The position numbers and the translations under genes were made by a program. A stretch of DNA of 64,000 nt, taken from the NCBI RefSeq assembly GCF_013391105.1, contig NZ_CP058335.1, forward strand, positions 3,682,576 through 3,746,575. Reading direction: 5' to 3'. This stretch comes from Natronomonas salina. GTDB taxonomy: Archaea; Halobacteriota; Halobacteria; Halobacteriales; Haloarculaceae. The notes under the pieces were generated by a model that was given only the letters and a program-made list of their open reading frames with translations, did not search any database and had not been told where the DNA came from. Shown here in pieces: positions 53,956-63,147 of this stretch (positions are counted from its first letter, which is position 1; every line of letters begins with the position of its first letter).

Positions 53956-55140
53956 CTACTGGTCGAGGACCTCGACGCCCTCCAGTGACCCCCCGGTCAG
54001 CATCGTCAGCGCCGCGCCCCCGCCGGTGGAGACGTGGTCGAACCCCTCGACGCCGAGGCTCCGCATCGCCGCGGCGGTGTCGCCGCCGCCCACGATACTC
54101 ATCTCCGCGCGCGTGGCGGCCTTGTAGAGCTCCCGGGTGCCCTCCTCGAACAGCTCGTCCTCGAAGACGCCCGCCGGGCCGTTGAGGATGGCTGTGCCGG
54201 CGTCCTCCAGGATGTCGGCGTAGGCGGCCAGCGTCCGCGCGCCGATGTCCATCGCGGGCTCCTCGGCCGGGAGGTCGTCGAGGTCGAGTTCGACGCGCTC
54301 GCCGTCGCGCTCGACGGCGACGTCGCGGGGGACGTAGATCCGGTGGCTGAAGTCGTCCAGCAGGTCGCCGGCCTGCTTGACGGCCTCGTGGCTGCGCTCG
54401 TTGACCACCGCGGCGGAGGCGGCGCCCAGGGAGACGCCGTCGGCCAGCAGGAAGGCGTTGCCGACGATGCCCGTGGTCAGGATGGCGTCGGCCAGTCCGC
54501 GCTCGAGGACGGACCGGGCGACGTCGATGGAGTCGTCGACCTTCGCGCCGCCGAGGACGTACACGCGCGGCTCCGGGCTCTCGCCGATGTTCCCGAGGAC
54601 GTCGATCTCCCGCTCCATCACGCGGCCGGCGTAGGCGGGCAGGACCGTCGGGAAGCCGACGATGGACGGCTGGCTCCGGTGGGCCGCCGCGAAGGCGTCG
54701 TTGACGTAGGCGTCGAGTTCCGGGGCGAGCTTGTGGACGAGGTGGGTGTCGGCGGCCTCCTCGGGCTCGAGGGACATGTACTCCTCCGAGTAGAAGCGGG
54801 TGTTCTCCAGCAGGACGGCGCTGCCGTCCTCGAGGTCGGCGATGCGCTCGCGGGCCGACGACGAGAACGTCGAATCGCAGTAGTCGACCGGCGCCTCGAG
54901 GAGTTCGTCGAGGCGGTCGGCGTGGACGGAGAGGTCGGCGAACTCGTCGCCGCCGGGGCGGCCCTGGTGGGCGAGCAGCGCCACGCGCGCCCCGCGGTCG
55001 CACAGCTCCTGGATGGTGTCGACGTGGGCGCGCAGCCGGGCGTCGTCGGAGAGAGAGCCGTCGTCGAGCGGACTGTTGATGTCGACGCGGACCCCGAGTG
55101 CGGCGCCCTCGGCGTCCAGGTCGTCGAGCGTCCGTATCAT
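53956..55140 (-). CDS. pgk: Phosphoglycerate kinase
   Basis: 394-aa enzyme of lower glycolysis and gluconeogenesis that transfers phosphate between 1,3-bisphosphoglycerate and ADP. Hallmarks: VRVDINSPLDDGSLSDDARL, VALLAHQGRPGGDEFADLSV, LLENTRFYSEE, VYVLGGAKVDDSIDVARSVL for the nucleotide half, LNGPAGVFEDELFEEGTREL, and SIVGGGDTAAAMRSLGVEGF with HVSTGGGAAL. Domain order and length match archaeal Pgk. It heads a two-gene operon with the GNAT gene and is divergent from the liv operon. Confidence 0.97.
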   Translation of the reverse strand: MIRTLDDLDAEGAALGVRVDINSPLDDGSLSDDARLRAHVDTIQELCDRGARVALLAHQGRPGGDEFADLSVHADRLDELLEAPVDYCDSTFSSSARERIADLEDGSAVLLENTRFYSEEYMSLEPEEAADTHLVHKLAPELDAYVNDAFAAAHRSQPSIVGFPTVLPAYAGRVMEREIDVLGNIGESPEPRVYVLGGAKVDDSIDVARSVLERGLADAILTTGIVGNAFLLADGVSLGAASAAVVNERSHEAVKQAGDLLDDFSHRIYVPRDVAVERDGERVELDLDDLPAEEPAMDIGARTLAAYADILEDAGTAILNGPAGVFEDELFEEGTRELYKAATRAEMSIVGGGDTAAAMRSLGVEGFDHVSTGGGAALTMLTGGSLEGVEVLDQ

Positions 55141-55293
55141 ACTCGAGTCGTCGACTGGTCGTTACGAAAGCCTTGCGCAACGCCGGTGACCTGCGGTGAT
55201 TCCCAACGGTCAGCCCCGCGGACCTGCGGACGGAGGCCCAATATGAGCCGAAGACTACTTTACCATGTGTTCCGGGTAAGAGTGTAGAGCTAC

Positions 55294-56415
55294 ATGGGCA
55301 CCAGTAAACGCGGAACGTACGAGAGGGGGCGCGAACTGCTGGCCGACGACCCGGTTCGGCTGGTGCTGCTGGTGATACTGCTGGTACTGATACTGGATCT
55401 CGTCCGTCAGTTGATGGTGGGGCAGGTCGAGATCTCCGAGTTCGGCGTCATGCTCAAGGACGGCCTGATGCGCGGGCTCTTCTTCGGCCTCGCCGGGATC
55501 GGCCTCTCGATGACGTACAGCATCCTGAACTTCGCGAACTTCTCGCACGGCGACCTGATCACGAGCGGCTCCTTCGCCGGCATGTCCGTCACGTACCTCA
55601 TCGCCGGCATCGGCACCGAGGCGAACCTCGTCTCGCTGCTGCTCGTCGGCGCCGGCGGCTCCGTCTTCGGGGCCAGCCTGGGCATCGGCGTCGCGACCTC
55701 GCCGCTGGCCGTCGTCGCCGGCGTAATCGTCGCCGGCATCTCCGCTATCCTACTCTCGCTTTTCATCGACCGAATCGTCTACAGGCCCATCCGCGACCGC
55801 TCTGGCATCACGCTGCTCATCACGAGTATCGGGGTCGCGTTCGCCCTCCGCTACCTCATCCAGTTCGTCTTCGGCCCGGCCCGACGTGGCGTGACCGCCT
55901 CCGGGAGCGTGCCGAGCGTGGCCATCCCGGCCTTCGACGGCATCGTCAACGTGAACCTCCACGAGGTCTCGCTGTTCGTCGTCGCCGTCTCGCTGATGGC
56001 GGGCCTCCACTTCCTCCTGCAGCGGACGAAACTCGGGAAGGCCATGCGCGCGATGGCCGACAACAAGGACCTCGCACAGATCACGGGCATCCCGACCGAG
56101 CGCGTGGTCCGGTTCACCTGGATCATCGGCGCCGGTCTGGCCGGCGTCGCCGGCTACATGTTCGTCATCTGGAACGGGACGCTCCACTGGTTCCAGGGCT
56201 GGATCCTGCTGCTCCCGGTCTTCGCGGCCGTCATCCTCGGCGGGATCGGGTCGATCTACGGCGCCATCGTCGGCGGCCTCATCATCGGGATGACGATGTC
56301 GGTCTCCGTCATCTGGCTGCCGACCGGCCTCTCGCGGGCCGCGGCGTTCCTCATCATGATCGTGGTACTGCTCGTTCGACCGCAGGGTATCTTCGCAGGG
56401 AGGACGACAGCATGA
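55294..56415 (+). CDS. livH: Branched-chain amino acid ABC transporter permease LivH
   Basis: 373-aa membrane subunit of a high-affinity branched-chain amino acid ABC importer. About nine helices; the family pattern GLFFGLAGIGLSMTYSILNF followed by ANFSHGDLITSGSFAGM is clear. A loop with KAMRAMADNKDLAQITGIPT binds the ATPase. The operon livH-livM-livG-livF runs with overlaps or near overlaps (livM starts 4 bp inside the livH end). livK lies at the far end, facing livF. A TATA-like ttctactttacc-like segment is found upstream near 55257. Substrates could also be other hydrophobic or polar solutes. Confidence 0.93.
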   Translation: MGTSKRGTYERGRELLADDPVRLVLLVILLVLILDLVRQLMVGQVEISEFGVMLKDGLMRGLFFGLAGIGLSMTYSILNFANFSHGDLITSGSFAGMSVTYLIAGIGTEANLVSLLLVGAGGSVFGASLGIGVATSPLAVVAGVIVAGISAILLSLFIDRIVYRPIRDRSGITLLITSIGVAFALRYLIQFVFGPARRGVTASGSVPSVAIPAFDGIVNVNLHEVSLFVVAVSLMAGLHFLLQRTKLGKAMRAMADNKDLAQITGIPTERVVRFTWIIGAGLAGVAGYMFVIWNGTLHWFQGWILLLPVFAAVILGGIGSIYGAIVGGLIIGMTMSVSVIWLPTGLSRAAAFLIMIVVLLVRPQGIFAGRTTA

Positions 56416-57791
56416 CCGACACTTCACCGCGACAACGGATCGGAAACGCCCTGTCGACCGTCTGGGGGCAGGACGCCATCAAGCTGACCGCGCTCGTCGG
56501 CGTGCTGTTCGCCCTCTACATCGCCGGCGGGTTCCTGCTCGACTTCGGGGTGCGCCAGCAGATCAACTCGCTGTCCCAGCTGCTGTTCTACATCGCGGTG
56601 TTCGCGATGCTGGCGCTGGCCCTCAACCTCCACTGGGGGTACACCGGGCTGTTCAACATCGGCGTCATCGGCTTCATGGCCGTCGGCATATACACGACCG
56701 CCATCCTCTCGAAGGGCGCGATGATGGCGGAACCCGCGGCGGGGTCGACCGGCGGCTTCGGCCTCCCGCTCTGGCTCGGGATCATCGGCGGCGTCGTCGC
56801 GGCCGGGATCTTCGGCGCCTTCGTCGCCCTCCCCGCGCTGCGGCTCCGGGCCGACTACTTCGCCATCGTCACGGTCGGCCTGAGCGAGATCGTCCGGTTC
56901 ACGCTGCTGGAGTCCAGCTTCCAGCAGACGCAGCTCTTCGGCTACTTCACCGGCCTCGGCGGCGGATCGGGGCTCATCCTCGACTTCGACCCGACCGACC
57001 GCTTCCTGTCGGGGCTCGGCCTGATGGACTGGTACGTCGGCGCAGTCGAGCGGTTCGGCACGCAGTTCGGACTCGGTTCCAACCCGAAACCGGTGATCGA
57101 CACCCTCCTGTGGGCGCTGATCCTGCTGGTGTTCCTCGTCGGGTTCTACGTGCTGCTGCAGCGCGTCGGCAACTCGCCGTTCGGCCGCGTGCTGAAGGCC
57201 ATCCGCGAGGACGAGGACGCGACCCGGTCGCTCGGCAAGAACACGGACATGTTCAAGATCAAGGCGTTCACCGTCGGCTGCGCGCTGATGGGCCTCGCCG
57301 GCATCCTCTTCTACGCCGAGCAGGGGGCGATCACGCCGGACGCGTTCCGCCCGCGCATCACCTTCTTCGTCTGGATCGCTCTCATCATCGGCGGTGCCGG
57401 GTCGAACACCGGGAGCGTCATGGGCGGCGCGCTCTTCGCCGCGTTCCTCTTCCGGGGACCGATCTTCCTGAAGAACATCATCGAAGAGCAGATCCAGGTC
57501 AGCGCGGTCGACACCTTCGGCGAGGCCGTCGTCCCGCTGTTCACGTCCATCGATCCCGTTCCGCTGTTCGTCTACACGGTCGACAACATGCAGCAACTGC
57601 AACTGGTGTTCATGGGACTGGTACTCATCTACCTGATGCACAACCGGCCGGACGGCGTCCTGGGCCACCGGAAGGAGGCCGCGAGTTCGATACCACTGGC
57701 CCGGGTCCGCGGGGGCGCTTCCGCGGACGCTGCGGGGGCCGACGCCGCCGACGAAACGGCGCCCGTCGAAGGAGGTGAGGACGATGGGTGA
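56412..57791 (+). CDS. livM: Branched-chain amino acid ABC transporter permease LivM
   Basis: 459-aa second membrane subunit of the same importer. The family pattern ALALNLHWGYTGLFNIGVIG and FMAVGIYTTAIL mark the LivM core; VALPALRLRADYFAIVTVGL and AIREDEDATRSLGKNTDMFK (coupling loop) follow. The C-terminal 60 residues are an acidic tail (ADAAGADAADETAPVEGGED). It overlaps livH by 4 bp, and its 3' end overlaps the start of livG by 8 bp. Confidence 0.93.
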   Translation: MTDTSPRQRIGNALSTVWGQDAIKLTALVGVLFALYIAGGFLLDFGVRQQINSLSQLLFYIAVFAMLALALNLHWGYTGLFNIGVIGFMAVGIYTTAILSKGAMMAEPAAGSTGGFGLPLWLGIIGGVVAAGIFGAFVALPALRLRADYFAIVTVGLSEIVRFTLLESSFQQTQLFGYFTGLGGGSGLILDFDPTDRFLSGLGLMDWYVGAVERFGTQFGLGSNPKPVIDTLLWALILLVFLVGFYVLLQRVGNSPFGRVLKAIREDEDATRSLGKNTDMFKIKAFTVGCALMGLAGILFYAEQGAITPDAFRPRITFFVWIALIIGGAGSNTGSVMGGALFAAFLFRGPIFLKNIIEEQIQVSAVDTFGEAVVPLFTSIDPVPLFVYTVDNMQQLQLVFMGLVLIYLMHNRPDGVLGHRKEAASSIPLARVRGGASADAAGADAADETAPVEGGEDDG

Positions 57792-58683
57792 CGCCGGCGT
57801 CGACGAACCGCCGGTCGGGACGAACGCCCCCGAGGAGGCCGACGTGGACTACGACGAGGTGGAGGCCCAGGACTCCGAGGTCGAGGAGGCCGCCAAGCAC
57901 GTCCCGCGTGGGGTTCCCCTGCGCGTGGAGGGCCTCCGGAAAGAGTTCGGCGGCATCGTCGCCGTCGACGGCGTCGACTTCTCCGTCGAGGAGGGGTCGA
58001 TCACCGGGCTCATCGGCCCGAACGGCGCCGGCAAGTCGACGACGTTCAACTGCATCACCGGCGTCCACCAGCCCACCGACGGGACGATCTACTTCCAGGG
58101 CGAGGACGTCACCGGGCTGTCGACCTACTCGATCGCCAACCGCGGGCTCGTCCGGACGTTCCAGATCGCCCGCGAACTCGAGGAGATGACGGTCCTCGAG
58201 AACATGATGCTCGCCCCGAAGGGTCAGATCGGCGAGGCGCTGTGGCGGTCGGTCACGCCGATCGCCCGCGGGTCCGTCGTCCGCCAGGAGCGGGAGATAC
58301 TCGAGGACTGCTGGGAGATGCTCGAGTTCTTCGAGATCGACCACCTCGCCGACGAGTACGCCGGGAACCTCTCCGGCGGCCAGCGGAAGCTGCTCGAGCT
58401 GGCGCGGGCGCTGCTGACGGAGCCGGAGATGCTGCTGCTCGACGAGCCCTTCGCGGGGGTCAACCCCTCCCTGGAGCGCCGCCTGCTCGAGCACATCCAC
58501 GAGCTCAGAGAGCAGGGGTACACCTTCCTCATCGTCGAACACGATATGGACCTGATCATGGAGAACTGCGAGCACGTCATCGTGATGCACCAGGGGAAGA
58601 TCCTCACCGAGGGGACGCCGGACGAGGTCCGGTCGGACGAGGAGGTCATCGAGGCGTACCTCGGAGGTGAGGTGGGCGAATGA
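57784..58683 (+). CDS. livG: Branched-chain amino acid ABC transporter ATPase LivG
   Basis: 299-aa ATP-binding subunit. After an acidic N-terminal extension of about 45 residues, the ABC domain shows the Walker A GLIGPNGAGKSTTFN, the Q-loop region RTFQIARELEEMTVLEN, the signature NLSGGQRKLLELARALL, Walker B EMLLLDEPFAGVNPSLE and the switch His in FLIVEHDMDLIMENCE. LivG forms the ATPase heterodimer with LivF and energises LivHM. It overlaps livM and livF by a few bases. Confidence 0.93.
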   Translation: MGDAGVDEPPVGTNAPEEADVDYDEVEAQDSEVEEAAKHVPRGVPLRVEGLRKEFGGIVAVDGVDFSVEEGSITGLIGPNGAGKSTTFNCITGVHQPTDGTIYFQGEDVTGLSTYSIANRGLVRTFQIARELEEMTVLENMMLAPKGQIGEALWRSVTPIARGSVVRQEREILEDCWEMLEFFEIDHLADEYAGNLSGGQRKLLELARALLTEPEMLLLDEPFAGVNPSLERRLLEHIHELREQGYTFLIVEHDMDLIMENCEHVIVMHQGKILTEGTPDEVRSDEEVIEAYLGGEVGE

Positions 58684-59474
58684 GCGACGCGACTGCGGAC
58701 CCGGAAGCGAGCATGGAAGACGACGCGGAACCGGTGACGGGCGCCAACCGGGAGACGCGGACCTGGGACGACAGCCTCCTCGCCGTCCGGGACCTCGACG
58801 CCGGCTACGGCGACCTGCAGATCCTCTCGGACGTCGACCTCGACGTCCGGGACGGCGAGTACGTCACCGTCGTCGGGCCCAACGGCGCAGGCAAGTCCAC
58901 CGTGATGAAGTCGGTCTTCGGGCTCACGAACCGGATGGCCGGGACGCTCACGTTCGCCGGGAGCGACATCACGACGACCCCGCCGGAGGAGATCATCCAC
59001 CTGGGCCTCGGGTACGTCCCGCAGAACGACAACGTCTTCACGTCGCTGTCGGTCCAGGAGAACCTCGAGATGGGGGCGTACATCCTCGACGAGGTCCCCC
59101 AGGACGCCCTGGAGACGGTGTACGACCGGTTCCCTATCCTCCGGGAGCGGAAGGACCAGCAGGCCGGGACGATGTCCGGCGGGCAGCGACAGATGCTGGC
59201 GATGGGCCGGGCGCTGATGCTCGAACCGGACCTGCTCCTGCTCGACGAACCGTCGGCGGGGCTGGCCCCCGACCTCGTCGACGACATGTTCGACCGGATC
59301 GACCGGATCAACGACGACGGCACCGCGGTGCTGATGGTCGAGCAGAACGCGAAGAAGGCGCTGCGCCGCTGCGACCGGGGGTACGTCCTCGTCGACGGGC
59401 AGAACCGCTACGAGGACGCCGGCGACGCGCTGCTGGCGGACCAGCAGGTCAGACAGGACTTCCTGGGCGGCTGA
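58680..59474 (+). CDS. livF: Branched-chain amino acid ABC transporter ATPase LivF
   Basis: 264-aa second ATPase. Walker A is VVGPNGAGKSTVMKSVFGL; the signature MSGGQRQMLAMGRALMLEPD and Walker B LLLLDEPSAGLAPDLVDDMF follow, with the switch region VLMVEQNAKKALRRCDRGYV. It overlaps the 3' end of livG by 4 bp and ends the livHMGF operon. It is convergent with livK (21 bp between), so livK is transcribed separately. Confidence 0.93.
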   Translation: MSDATADPEASMEDDAEPVTGANRETRTWDDSLLAVRDLDAGYGDLQILSDVDLDVRDGEYVTVVGPNGAGKSTVMKSVFGLTNRMAGTLTFAGSDITTTPPEEIIHLGLGYVPQNDNVFTSLSVQENLEMGAYILDEVPQDALETVYDRFPILRERKDQQAGTMSGGQRQMLAMGRALMLEPDLLLLDEPSAGLAPDLVDDMFDRIDRINDDGTAVLMVEQNAKKALRRCDRGYVLVDGQNRYEDAGDALLADQQVRQDFLGG

Positions 59475-59495
59475 GCGAAAGAAAAGCGAGGCCGT

Positions 59496-60821
59496 TCAGT
59501 TACCGCCGAGCGCCTCCTGGATGACGGTCGTGTAGGAGTCCTCGTTCTGGTTGTACGCGACCTGGTTGGTCACCGTCCCGTCGAACTCCTCTTCGAACAC
59601 GCTGCTGAACTGCTCGGAGAGCTGCTGGCCGTAGTCGTTGTTGACGTAGAGCGTCGCGGCCGTCTGCGCGCCGAGTTCCTCCGAGGCGACCTGGGCCATC
59701 ACGCGGCCCTGCAGCAGGTCCGACGGCGCGGTCCGGAAGATGTAGTCGTCGTCTTCGAGGTTCGTGACCGACAGCGCCGTCGAGGACGGCGAGCACCCGA
59801 CGACCTGGTTGGGGATGAGCGCCTCCTGGGAGATCGGGACGTTCACGCCCGAGGACGCGGCGCCGCAGACGTACGGGACGCCGGCGTTGACCAGAGCGTT
59901 CGCCGCCTGGATGCCCGTGTTGGGGTCGGTGTTCGTGTCCTCGAGCTGGGTCTCGACCTCGAGGTCGAGGTCGGACTCGTTGACCTGCGCCGCCGGGATC
60001 TCCGCGGCGTTGATCATCCCCTCGCCGACGGACGCGAGGTTACCGGTCTCGGGTAGCAGGATGCCGACGGTCACGGACCGACCGAGGCCGCCCTCGATGC
60101 TGTCGGCCGACGGGCCCGCCCCGTCCGGGCTGTCGCCCTCGAAGCTCAGCGTGTCGTTGGTCTCCGTGCCACCGTTCCCGTCGAACTCCCAGAGGTCGTA
60201 GGACGCGTTCGCGGGGTCGCCTGCCTCGTTGAAGTTGACGTCCGAAGAGGCCCCCTGGTAGTTGACCTGCTCGCCGTTCGCGACGGCCTCGACGCCCTCG
60301 AGGAAGTTCTCGGGGGTCACCTCCATGCCGTCGGGGTTGGCGACGTTGCGCATCTGGTCGCGGATGGCGGTCCCGTCGTTGGCGCCCGCCGCGACGTTCG
60401 CGAGGATACCGACCGCCACCGAGTCGTACGACTGCGCCGTGAAGACGCCGGGCGAGCCGTCGTAGCGGTCCTCGTAGAGGCCCGTGAACGCCTCCTGGGC
60501 GGGGCCGCCCGCCGCGGGAGCGGTCCCGACCACGTTGTCCATCGGGTTGCCGACCTGCTGTTGCATCTCGCCGTCCCGGAGGCCGTCGGGAACGATGATG
60601 TCCTCGCTCCCGTCGCTGATCTGGTAGTAGTCCCGGAACAGCGTGTTCCCGTCCTCCGGGTAGCCGATGACGTTGATGACGTCGACGTCGCCGCCACCGT
60701 TGCCGTTGCCGTTCCCGTTGCCGTTTCCGTTGCCACCGGTACAGCCGGCCAGACCGGCGACGCCGGCCACGCCGATGCCCTTCAAGAGGTTCCGGCGGTT
60801 CCGGTCGATGTGTCGTGTCAT
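59496..60821 (-). CDS. LivK-type substrate-binding lipoprotein with circularly permuted domains
   Basis: 441-aa extracellular solute-binding protein, presumably the receptor for LivHMGF. N-terminus: a twin-arginine signal (NRRNLLKGIGVAG) and a lipobox ending LAGC (Cys27), then an NG-repeat tether. What follows is out of family order. Residues 45-230 (VDVINVIGYPEDGNTLFRDY, TAQSYDSVAVGILANVAAGA, YQGASSDVNFNEAGDPANAS) correspond to the C-terminal half of a LivK-type protein. Residues 249-441 (SVTVGILLPETGNLASVGEG, EDTNTDPNTGIQAANALVNA, GAASSGVNVPISQEALIPNQ, to SYTTVIQEALGGN) correspond to its N-terminal half. The family's natural chain runs from the latter directly into the former, so this gene is circularly permuted at the hinge. 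A TATA-like box (minus strand cttttatacc, about 60850-60859) lies about 33 bp upstream. Confidence 0.88.
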   Translation of the reverse strand: MTRHIDRNRRNLLKGIGVAGVAGLAGCTGGNGNGNGNGNGNGGGDVDVINVIGYPEDGNTLFRDYYQISDGSEDIIVPDGLRDGEMQQQVGNPMDNVVGTAPAAGGPAQEAFTGLYEDRYDGSPGVFTAQSYDSVAVGILANVAAGANDGTAIRDQMRNVANPDGMEVTPENFLEGVEAVANGEQVNYQGASSDVNFNEAGDPANASYDLWEFDGNGGTETNDTLSFEGDSPDGAGPSADSIEGGLGRSVTVGILLPETGNLASVGEGMINAAEIPAAQVNESDLDLEVETQLEDTNTDPNTGIQAANALVNAGVPYVCGAASSGVNVPISQEALIPNQVVGCSPSSTALSVTNLEDDDYIFRTAPSDLLQGRVMAQVASEELGAQTAATLYVNNDYGQQLSEQFSSVFEEEFDGTVTNQVAYNQNEDSYTTVIQEALGGN

Positions 60822-60970
60822 ACCGAGCGTGTGTAGTTAGTGATGTGGTATAAAAGTATCCACGACACTATAGCCAAAAATAGTCAACAGATAAATACTA
60901 GGTGGTGACACGTTCCCGCAGAAAGGCCGTCAGGGAAGGTGATTCTCCGCTGGCAGCCCGTTGCTGTCCG

Positions 60971-61735
60971 TCAGCGGTCGCCGAACTCGACGTCCGTGTT
61001 CTCCTCGCGACAGGTCTCGAGGGCGTGTTTCGCGGTCATGCCGGCGTCCTGGGCGGTCCGGGCGCGCCCGACGCCGACCTTCAGGTCGACGCCGACGGCC
61101 TCGTTGACGTGCTCGATGGCGTCGGCGAACCCCTCGCGGTCCACGCCGGAACAGATCGCGATGATGTTGTCGCCGCCGACGAAGAACGACAGCGAGTCGT
61201 GGGCCTTCCGCATGTAGCGCATCAGTTCGGCGTACCCCTGTTCGATGTTGATGAAGGAGTCGAAGGCGTTCAGGCGGTCGGTGTACTTTGAGGTCGCGTC
61301 GTTGACGTCGAAGTGGGCGATCTGGACGTCGGTCGGCTTCCGCTCGTCCTCGTGGAGCGGTTCGCCGCGGAGGATCTCCGTCCGGGTGCGGTCCTGGGCG
61401 CTGCCGGCCTCCTGCAGCTGGTCGGTGGCGACGCCGAGGGCCTCGGCGGGCGAGGGGTCGACGGCCATGCTGAGGCTCACCGTCACCGGGTAGCGGTTAC
61501 CGACCGACTCCTGGACGAGCGCGTGGGCGTCGCGGTCCAGGCCGTTCGTCACCGCGACCATGTTGTCGAAGCGGGTGAAGAAGACGTACCCCTCGCGGTT
61601 ACCGAACAACTGCGAGAGGTCGGCGTAGAGCCGCGACTGCAGGGTCTGGAGGTCGATCTCACGGCGGGGCTCGGGCGTGACGGTCCAGGGCCCGTAGTTG
61701 TCTATCTGGATGAGCGTTACCTGCGTCTGAGTCAC
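60971..61735 (-). CDS. gch3: GTP cyclohydrolase III
   Basis: 254-aa archaeal GTP cyclohydrolase III, which opens GTP to 2-amino-5-formylamino-6-ribosylamino-4(3H)-pyrimidinone 5'-phosphate, the start of archaeal riboflavin and F420 synthesis. The tandem-domain pattern is complete: TLIQIDNYGPWTVTPEPRRE, SQLFGNREGYVFFTRFDNMV, AHFDVNDATSKYTDRLNAFD, SFFVGGDNIIAICSGVDREG and VGVGRARTAQDAGMTAKHAL. The GTG at 61735 is preferred over an upstream start at 61774. It is divergent from udk and ends 149 bp from the livK start. Confidence 0.95.
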   Translation of the reverse strand: MTQTQVTLIQIDNYGPWTVTPEPRREIDLQTLQSRLYADLSQLFGNREGYVFFTRFDNMVAVTNGLDRDAHALVQESVGNRYPVTVSLSMAVDPSPAEALGVATDQLQEAGSAQDRTRTEILRGEPLHEDERKPTDVQIAHFDVNDATSKYTDRLNAFDSFINIEQGYAELMRYMRKAHDSLSFFVGGDNIIAICSGVDREGFADAIEHVNEAVGVDLKVGVGRARTAQDAGMTAKHALETCREENTDVEFGDR

Positions 61736-61853
61736 GGGAGGGGGTTCGAAGTGCCCCGGTATTTGCCTTGCCATCCGCGTCGCGTCGCCCCAGAATCGTG
61801 ACGGCCGACCGCGGCGCGACGCGCTTTTGGGGTCGCGTCACGAGGGTGCGCGC

Positions 61854-62447
61854 ATGTTCATCGGCATCGCCGGGGGTACCGGCGCCGGCAAGACGACCGT
61901 CGCCCGCCGCATCACCGACGGCGTCGAGTCGGTCCGCGTCCTCCCGCTGGACAACTACTACCGGGACCGCTCGAGCCTGTCGTCGGAGGAGCGCGCCCGG
62001 GTGAACTACGACCACCCGGACGCCTTCGACTGGCCGCTCGTCCGCGAGCACCTCGAGGCGCTGGAGGCCGGCGAGGCCGTCGAGATGCCGCAGTACGACT
62101 TCGAGCGACACCTCCGGACCGACGAGACGGTCCACGTCGCGCCCGGCGAGGTGGTCGTCGTCGAGGGCATCCTCGCGCTGTACGACGACGCGGTCAGGGA
62201 GCGGCTGGACCTCCGGCTGTACGTCGAGACCGACGCCGACGTCCGCGTCCTCCGGCGCATCGAGCGCGACGTCGAGGAGCGGGGCCGCGAACTGGAGGGC
62301 GTCATCGAGCAGTACCTCACGACGGTGAAGCCGATGCACGAGCAGTTCGTCCGCCCGACGAAGCGCGACGCCGACCTCATCATCCCGGAAGGTGCCAACG
62401 AGACGGCGGTGGCGCTGCTCCGCGAGCGGATCGAGGCCGTGGTCTGA
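61854..62447 (+). CDS. udk: Uridine kinase
   Basis: 197-aa P-loop kinase phosphorylating uridine or cytidine in pyrimidine salvage. Walker A: GIAGGTGAGKTTVARRITDG. Nucleoside site: LPLDNYYRDRSSLSSEERAR with NYDHPDAFDWPLVREHL, then PQYDFERHLRTDETVHV and VVVEGILALYDDAVRERLDL, with a lid RRIERDVEERGRELEGVIEQ. The ATG at 61854 is preferred over 61827. It is convergent with the DUF5785-like gene; the modular hairpin element lies between them. Confidence 0.94.
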   Translation: MFIGIAGGTGAGKTTVARRITDGVESVRVLPLDNYYRDRSSLSSEERARVNYDHPDAFDWPLVREHLEALEAGEAVEMPQYDFERHLRTDETVHVAPGEVVVVEGILALYDDAVRERLDLRLYVETDADVRVLRRIERDVEERGRELEGVIEQYLTTVKPMHEQFVRPTKRDADLIIPEGANETAVALLRERIEAVV

Positions 62448-62552
62448 GAAGCTTCGAACCGGTGGTGGACTACCTATCTGAAGCTAAGCCATTCCGAAAT
62501 TCATCCAGTTCGAGCATCCGCCGAGGGGGCGTCCGAAGGTCGCCCCCGAGGC

Positions 62553-62708
62553 GGTTCTCGGCGACGAGCGAACGAAGTGAGCGAGTCGCCGTAGCGCGCG
62601 CGGACCGAGTCGGCCGAAGGCCGCCGAGGGAGCACGCGCGCCTATTTACACCCATGTTTTTGCCCGACCGAGCGGCGCGAAGCGCCGCGAGGGAGGTGCA
62701 AAAAGTGG
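62553..62708 (-). repeat. Modular triple-hairpin intergenic element, copy B
   Basis: A 156-bp element next to the 3' end of the minus-strand gene at 62713-63018, matching copy A at 32898-33055. Conserved stems: ggcgac/gtcgcc (62560-62565 with 62585-62590), gcgcgcg/cgcgcgc (62594-62602 with 62635-62641) and ttttgc/gcaaaa (62658-62663 with 62698-62703, one more T/A pair outside). The enclosed hairpins differ from copy A: here cggccgaaggccg and gcggcgcgaagcgccgc. The 23-base identical block is at 62583-62605. Lengths differ by only 2 bp. Confidence 0.8.
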
Positions 62709-62712
62709 AGGT

Positions 62713-63018
62713 TCAGGCGTACTTCCGGACGTCGATCTCCCACATCCCGGCGGAACGCATCGCGCGGCCGACGGCCTTGTGGAAGGAGACGATGTCCTCG
62801 AACTCGTCCTCGTCGACGTGCTGGAAGATCTCCTCGACGCTGACGACCCGCTGGTGGTTCAGCCGGACGGGTTCGTCGCCGTAGTCCTCGACGTAGTCCG
62901 CCTTCTGCAGGGGGAAGTCCTCCTCCTCGTCGAGCTTCTTCGCGAGGATCGCCTGCCCGTACTTGCGCATCCCCTCGGAACCCTCCTCGCCGTCGGGGTC
63001 GTGCGGCCAATCTGTCAT
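62713..63018 (-). CDS. Haloarchaeal DUF5785-like protein
   Basis: 101-aa acidic protein beginning MTDWPHDPDGEEGSEGMRKY, a highly conserved haloarchaeal start. The body EDFPLQKADYVEDYGDEPVR and LNHQRVVSVEEIFQHVDEDE then FEDIVSFHKAVGRAMR matches a conserved family (recalled as DUF5785). It has no catalytic motif. The hairpin element lies 4 bp after the stop codon. It is divergent from the HTH regulator at 63148. Function unknown. Confidence 0.8.
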   Translation of the reverse strand: MTDWPHDPDGEEGSEGMRKYGQAILAKKLDEEEDFPLQKADYVEDYGDEPVRLNHQRVVSVEEIFQHVDEDEFEDIVSFHKAVGRAMRSAGMWEIDVRKYA

Positions 63019-63147
63019 ACACCAGGCTGGGGCACCCGCCCAAAAAGCGTTTCCGCTCTCGGTCGGCGCGGGGGTTCGCGACGTTTGGACGGTTTTGTCA
63101 GAACCTTAAATCCCCGTGCTATCCCGGATATCGGTAGCTGGTGTGTC

